Below, in pieces: positions 5,830 through 7,264 of a DNA stretch of 7,264 bases (positions are counted from its first letter, which is position 1; each line of letters starts with the position of its first letter). The translations under genes were made by a program, and so were the position numbers. The stretch comes from Rhodospirillales bacterium. Lineage in GTDB: Bacteria; Pseudomonadota; Alphaproteobacteria; Acetobacterales; Acetobacteraceae. The DNA lies in assembly GCA_015654825.1 (NCBI GenBank), contig JAATGE010000661.1:1-7264 (forward strand). Reading direction: 5' to 3'. Under the pieces are notes generated by a model. That model did not search any database and had not been told where the DNA came from. It saw nothing but the letters and a program-made list of their open reading frames with translations.

Positions 5830-6282
5830 ATGACAAGAATCCGCAACGCCTTTGCGACGTTCTGCGATGACGTTAGATATGAATTGTATGGCAAGCATTC
5901 GCTTATTGGAATCTATTCTTCTGACTTAATTGTGGCGGCCTCTGCGCCCGCCACCCTTCCAAAGCTTGTTGTCGCCGTTTGGGCGATAGCCGATATCGAC
6001 GACCCTATAGAAACACTTATGGTTGAAATGTTTGCGCCACCTAACAGAGAGAAGATTTTCCATTTTGTCGCGACGCGCAATCCTCAAGCCAAACTGGAAG
6101 CCGATCTTACTGCTGGCGCACGCCGAATTTTGGTAAACCAAATCTTTCCGTTTGCTCCATTTACTTTGCCCACGGACGGTTTCATCGAAGTTGACGTGAC
6201 GATGGATGGTGAAACCGTAAGGGCAGGTCGCGTTCTTATTCGGTTCGTTCCTGAAGGGCAGACACCCGAAGTGGCAGCTTAA
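5830..6282 (+). CDS. Small conserved-looking protein, possibly DUF6941-like
   Basis: A 150-residue soluble protein of unknown function. The N terminus FATFCDDVRYELYGKHSLIG followed by IYSSDLIV resembles proteins I recall as DUF6941 (short beta-rich proteins with a ...GK.sliGiys... opening); that assignment is from memory and tentative. Alternating hydrophobic strands continue through LPKLVVAVWAIADI (42-55), and the C terminus (IEVDVTMDGETVRAGRVLIRF) looks like beta-hairpins. It begins 4 nt after the antitoxin stop, so the three genes form one operon. No strong Shine-Dalgarno precedes the ATG, suggesting translational coupling. Third genes in toxin-antitoxin operons can be chaperones (SecB-like) or regulators; I see no SecB signature, so a function is not proposed. 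Its stop codon TAA is shared as TTAA with the convergent gene. Confidence 0.7.
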   Translation: MTRIRNAFATFCDDVRYELYGKHSLIGIYSSDLIVAASAPATLPKLVVAVWAIADIDDPIETLMVEMFAPPNREKIFHFVATRNPQAKLEADLTAGARRILVNQIFPFAPFTLPTDGFIEVDVTMDGETVRAGRVLIRFVPEGQTPEVAA

Positions 6283-6503
6283 GTTCGTTCCCATCGCTTG
6301 GCCGCCGCGTTCTTGGCCTGCTCCCGGCGCTGCTCCGCCGTCAGGTTCCGAGCCCGCGCCTCGCCCCCAAGCTTACCCAGGGCTGCCCCAGGGCTGATCG
6401 GCGCCAGTTCCTCAGTCTCCTGGCCGGTAGCGATGCGCATGACCTTCACGGCGGCGCCGATCACGTCGGCGGGGCGCTTCTCGCCTCTAGGTCCCTTCGG
6501 CAT
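6279..6503 (-). CDS. Small basic protein with KGG-type C-terminal motif
   Basis: A 74-residue protein beginning MPKGPRGEKRPADVIGAAV with VMRIATG after it. This opening is recalled from many small alphaproteobacterial hypothetical proteins. The C terminus, LGKLGGEARARNLTAEQRRE followed by QAKNAAAKRW (42-71), matches the KGG/stress-induced type motif (GG-A-A--LT-E-R---A--AA--RW), a short basic, probably nucleic-acid-contacting or disordered segment. The start at 6503 is one base after the TGA of the upstream 66-residue gene (TGAGATG), so the two are coupled; AAGGG lies 11 nt upstream inside a hairpin. The frame is open further upstream but would overlap that gene. Role unknown; it is cargo of the mobile element. 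Confidence 0.75.
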   Translation of the reverse strand: MPKGPRGEKRPADVIGAAVKVMRIATGQETEELAPISPGAALGKLGGEARARNLTAEQRREQAKNAAAKRWERT

Positions 6504-6504
6504 C

Positions 6505-6705
6505 TCAAGGGATACCCTTGCCAATTTTGTCGTAGGTGGCGTCGACCTTCTTGGCCTCGGCCTTTGCGGCGTCCGCGACGTCCTTCTCAAGCATTTTGAG
6601 CGCAACTTTGTATGCGTCTACATATTCCGAGACATTTGCACCCGCGAGGCCCTGGCACCGCCCGGCCGCCAGGATCGCCGCCACCAGCTTGATTGTATCA
6701 CTCAT
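6505..6705 (-). CDS. Small hypothetical protein, first gene of a two-gene operon
   Basis: A 66-residue protein not recognised as a named family. It starts MSDTIKLVAAILAAG, a hydrophobic stretch too short and too early to be sure of export, and continues as a probable amphipathic, lysine-rich helix (VSEYVDAYKVALKMLEKDV then ADAAKAEAKKVDATYDKI). The start is supported by a near-perfect AGGAGG (6714-6719) 8 nt upstream, the best ribosome binding site in the window. It precedes the KGG-motif gene by one base, so they are probably co-translated. Its promoter should lie in the ~80 nt between its start and the right inverted repeat at 6805, or may use the repeat itself; no clear hexamers were found. 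Confidence 0.7.
   Translation of the reverse strand: MSDTIKLVAAILAAGRCQGLAGANVSEYVDAYKVALKMLEKDVADAAKAEAKKVDATYDKIGKGIP
6506..6520. promoter_or_regulatory. Hairpin over the junction of the small gene pair
   Basis: CAAGGG-ATA-CCCTTG is a perfect 6-bp inverted repeat. On the mRNA it covers the last codons and part of the TGA stop of the 66-residue gene, and hides the AAGGG that could serve the next gene. Ribosomes finishing the first gene would open it, so it may enforce coupled translation. Confidence 0.4.
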
Positions 6706-6782
6706 TTCTCGTGCCTCCTGCTTACCGCTAAGCAGCGCATAGGCGTAGCAGTAAGCAGATGCCAGTCCGTCTCATTCTTGAT

Positions 6783-6805
6783 ATTTTCAAACTGAGGCAC
6801 TACCC
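6783..6805 (-). repeat. Right terminal inverted repeat of the IS1-type element
   Basis: On the minus strand it reads GGGTAGTGCCTCAGTTTGAA followed by AAT. It matches the left end at 20 of 23 positions in the opposite orientation, as expected for the two ends of one element. Confidence 0.7.
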
Positions 6806-6921
6806 TTTGAATGCGATATCGGCGGCGAGCACACGCCCGCACCGTAATGAGCGTATCAATCGACCATCCAACGCCCCCGCCCCGGGCCCACCCCTCAAAC
6901 CCCAGCCAACCCCGACCGTGG

Positions 6922-6946
6922 GGTGGGTTGCCCTCCGCAACCCACC
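6922..6946. repeat. Perfect 10-bp hairpin
   Basis: GGTGGGTTGC, loop CCTCC, GCAACCCACC. It resembles scattered GGTGGGTTGC-type palindromes recalled from proteobacterial intergenic regions, but only this one copy occurs here. No T-tract follows. The rest of 6806-7054 is C-rich with no credible gene. Confidence 0.6.
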
Positions 6947-7050
6947 ACCTGCCCGCCTCGGAGCAAACCGCAACGACCGGATCCGAACAACCGCCAGCCC
7001 CACCGGCCACCCCAACAAAACCCTTGCCCACCTCTCCAACCCCCACTATT

Positions 7051-7065
7051 GTTAGTGTCACTAAC
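7051..7065. promoter_or_regulatory. 15-bp palindrome, possible operator
   Basis: GTTAGTG-T-CACTAAC is a perfect 7-bp inverted repeat with a one-base centre, the size and AT/GC balance of a dimeric repressor site. It overlaps the proposed GTG start at 7055. The regulator is not visible in this window. Confidence 0.45.
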
Positions 7066-7264
7066 CTCAAAGTCAGCCAACCTGAGCCCCACCCCCCCCA
7101 AACAGCCGGACGAAGCAGCCGAGCGCACCGCACACAACCTGCGCGTGCTGGCGGAGCTGATAGATCTCGGCATGCAGCTGGCCCGCGCCGCCGCCGCCCG
7201 CGCCCTCATCGACCTCGCAAAACCCGAAGCGCCCGCCGCCGACGAGCCCGCGACCCTCGAACCG
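7055..7264 (+). CDS. Hypothetical protein, N-terminal part (cut by window edge)
   Basis: The frame is open to the right edge (70 codons). From the GTG at 7055 it reads MSLTSKSANLSPTPPKQPDE, then AAERTAHNLRVLAELIDLGMQLARA, an amphipathic alanine/leucine helix, and an acidic Pro/Ala-rich tail (EAPAADEPATLEP). Codon third positions are mostly G or C across this stretch, as in the neighbouring chromosomal genes, which supports coding. I recall similar N termini in Acetobacteraceae hypothetical proteins, but assign no function. No Shine-Dalgarno precedes GTG 7055; TTG 7049 is an alternative. An ATG at 7172 is also in frame but would cut the predicted helix. Confidence 0.6.
   Translation, partial: MSLTSKSANLSPTPPKQPDEAAERTAHNLRVLAELIDLGMQLARAAAARALIDLAKPEAPAADEPATLEP

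Larger units (their letters stand above)
3700..6805. mobile_element. IS1-type transposon with passenger genes (proposed boundaries)
   Basis: The boundaries rest on a 23-bp inverted repeat matching at 20 positions (3700-3722 and 6783-6805). The left copy contains the stop codon of the IS1-type transposase, as expected for a true end. No similar sequence occurs just upstream of the transposase (4655-4712), where a simple single-gene element would end. Genes inside 4979-6282 are visibly AT-richer than the flanking chromosome. If the tips are GGTAG/CTACC (3701 and 6804), the 9-nt flanks TTCCGAATG and CTTTGAATG agree at 6 of 9 with only C/T differences, so there is no clean target duplication. The element would be about 3.1 kb, carrying one transposase, a tRNA-like sequence and five small genes. 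Alternative: two unrelated ends of different copies with chromosomal DNA between. Confidence 0.6.

Noticed and set aside
4713..6805. Integrative island inserted at a tRNA gene
   Set aside because: No integrase or attachment-site direct repeat is visible; the inverted repeats and transposase explain the region better.
6702..7209. Several Gly/Trp/Arg-rich minus-strand frames at the right edge
   Set aside because: They cross the inverted repeat, the hairpin and the start of the plus-strand gene, and have low-complexity composition.
1..7264. CRISPR array or rRNA genes
   Set aside because: No regularly spaced direct repeats and no rRNA-like sequence were seen.

Overview
The window reads as chromosomal DNA of a GC-rich alphaproteobacterium carrying one mobile insertion. 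The flanks (about 1-3700 and 6806-7264) are strongly GC-rich with G/C at most third codon positions. Between genes they carry repeated twin-hairpin GC elements of a kind I associate with Acetobacteraceae (Acidiphilium/Roseomonas relatives). That placement is inference, because no taxonomic marker gene is present.

Layout. Positions 1-524 (minus) hold the N-terminal part of a zinc-free quinone oxidoreductase-type MDR enzyme, which runs off the left edge. Positions 748-2486 (minus) hold a tightly coupled pair: a crotonase-fold (enoyl-CoA hydratase/isomerase family) protein followed 2 nt later by an SDR oxidoreductase of the MFE-2/(3R)-hydroxyacyl-CoA dehydrogenase-like type. With the MDR gene downstream on the same strand, this looks like an acyl-CoA/beta-oxidation-type catabolic cluster. 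Positions 2793-3632 (plus) hold a divergent second SDR. Four copies of a ~53-75 bp twin-hairpin repeat (560-612, 695-748, 2501-2577, 3631-3685) sit in the gaps; two of them share bases with a stop codon.

Positions 3700-6805 are best read as one ~3.1 kb transposon. An IS1-type DDE transposase (3710-4606, minus) ends inside a 23-bp terminal inverted repeat. The only matching inverted copy (20/23) lies 3 kb away at 6783-6805, beyond five passenger genes that are visibly less GC-rich than the flanks. The cargo is, in order: a tRNA-like sequence with an abnormal anticodon arm (4713-4785) and a hairpin-rich non-coding block; a plus-strand operon of a HigB/RelE-like toxin candidate, an overlapping XRE-family antitoxin candidate and a small conserved-looking protein (4979-6282); and, converging on it, a minus-strand pair of small genes (6705-6279), the second with a KGG-type C-terminal motif. 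The two operons share a TTAA stop-codon palindrome.

To the right of the element are a hairpin, a 15-bp palindrome (7051-7065) and the start of a plus-strand hypothetical gene (7055 onward, cut by the window edge).

The most interesting unit is the passenger-carrying IS1-type element, with its toxin-antitoxin-third-gene cargo and aberrant tRNA-like sequence. The gene calls come from translations read by eye and remembered family motifs; no database search was run.
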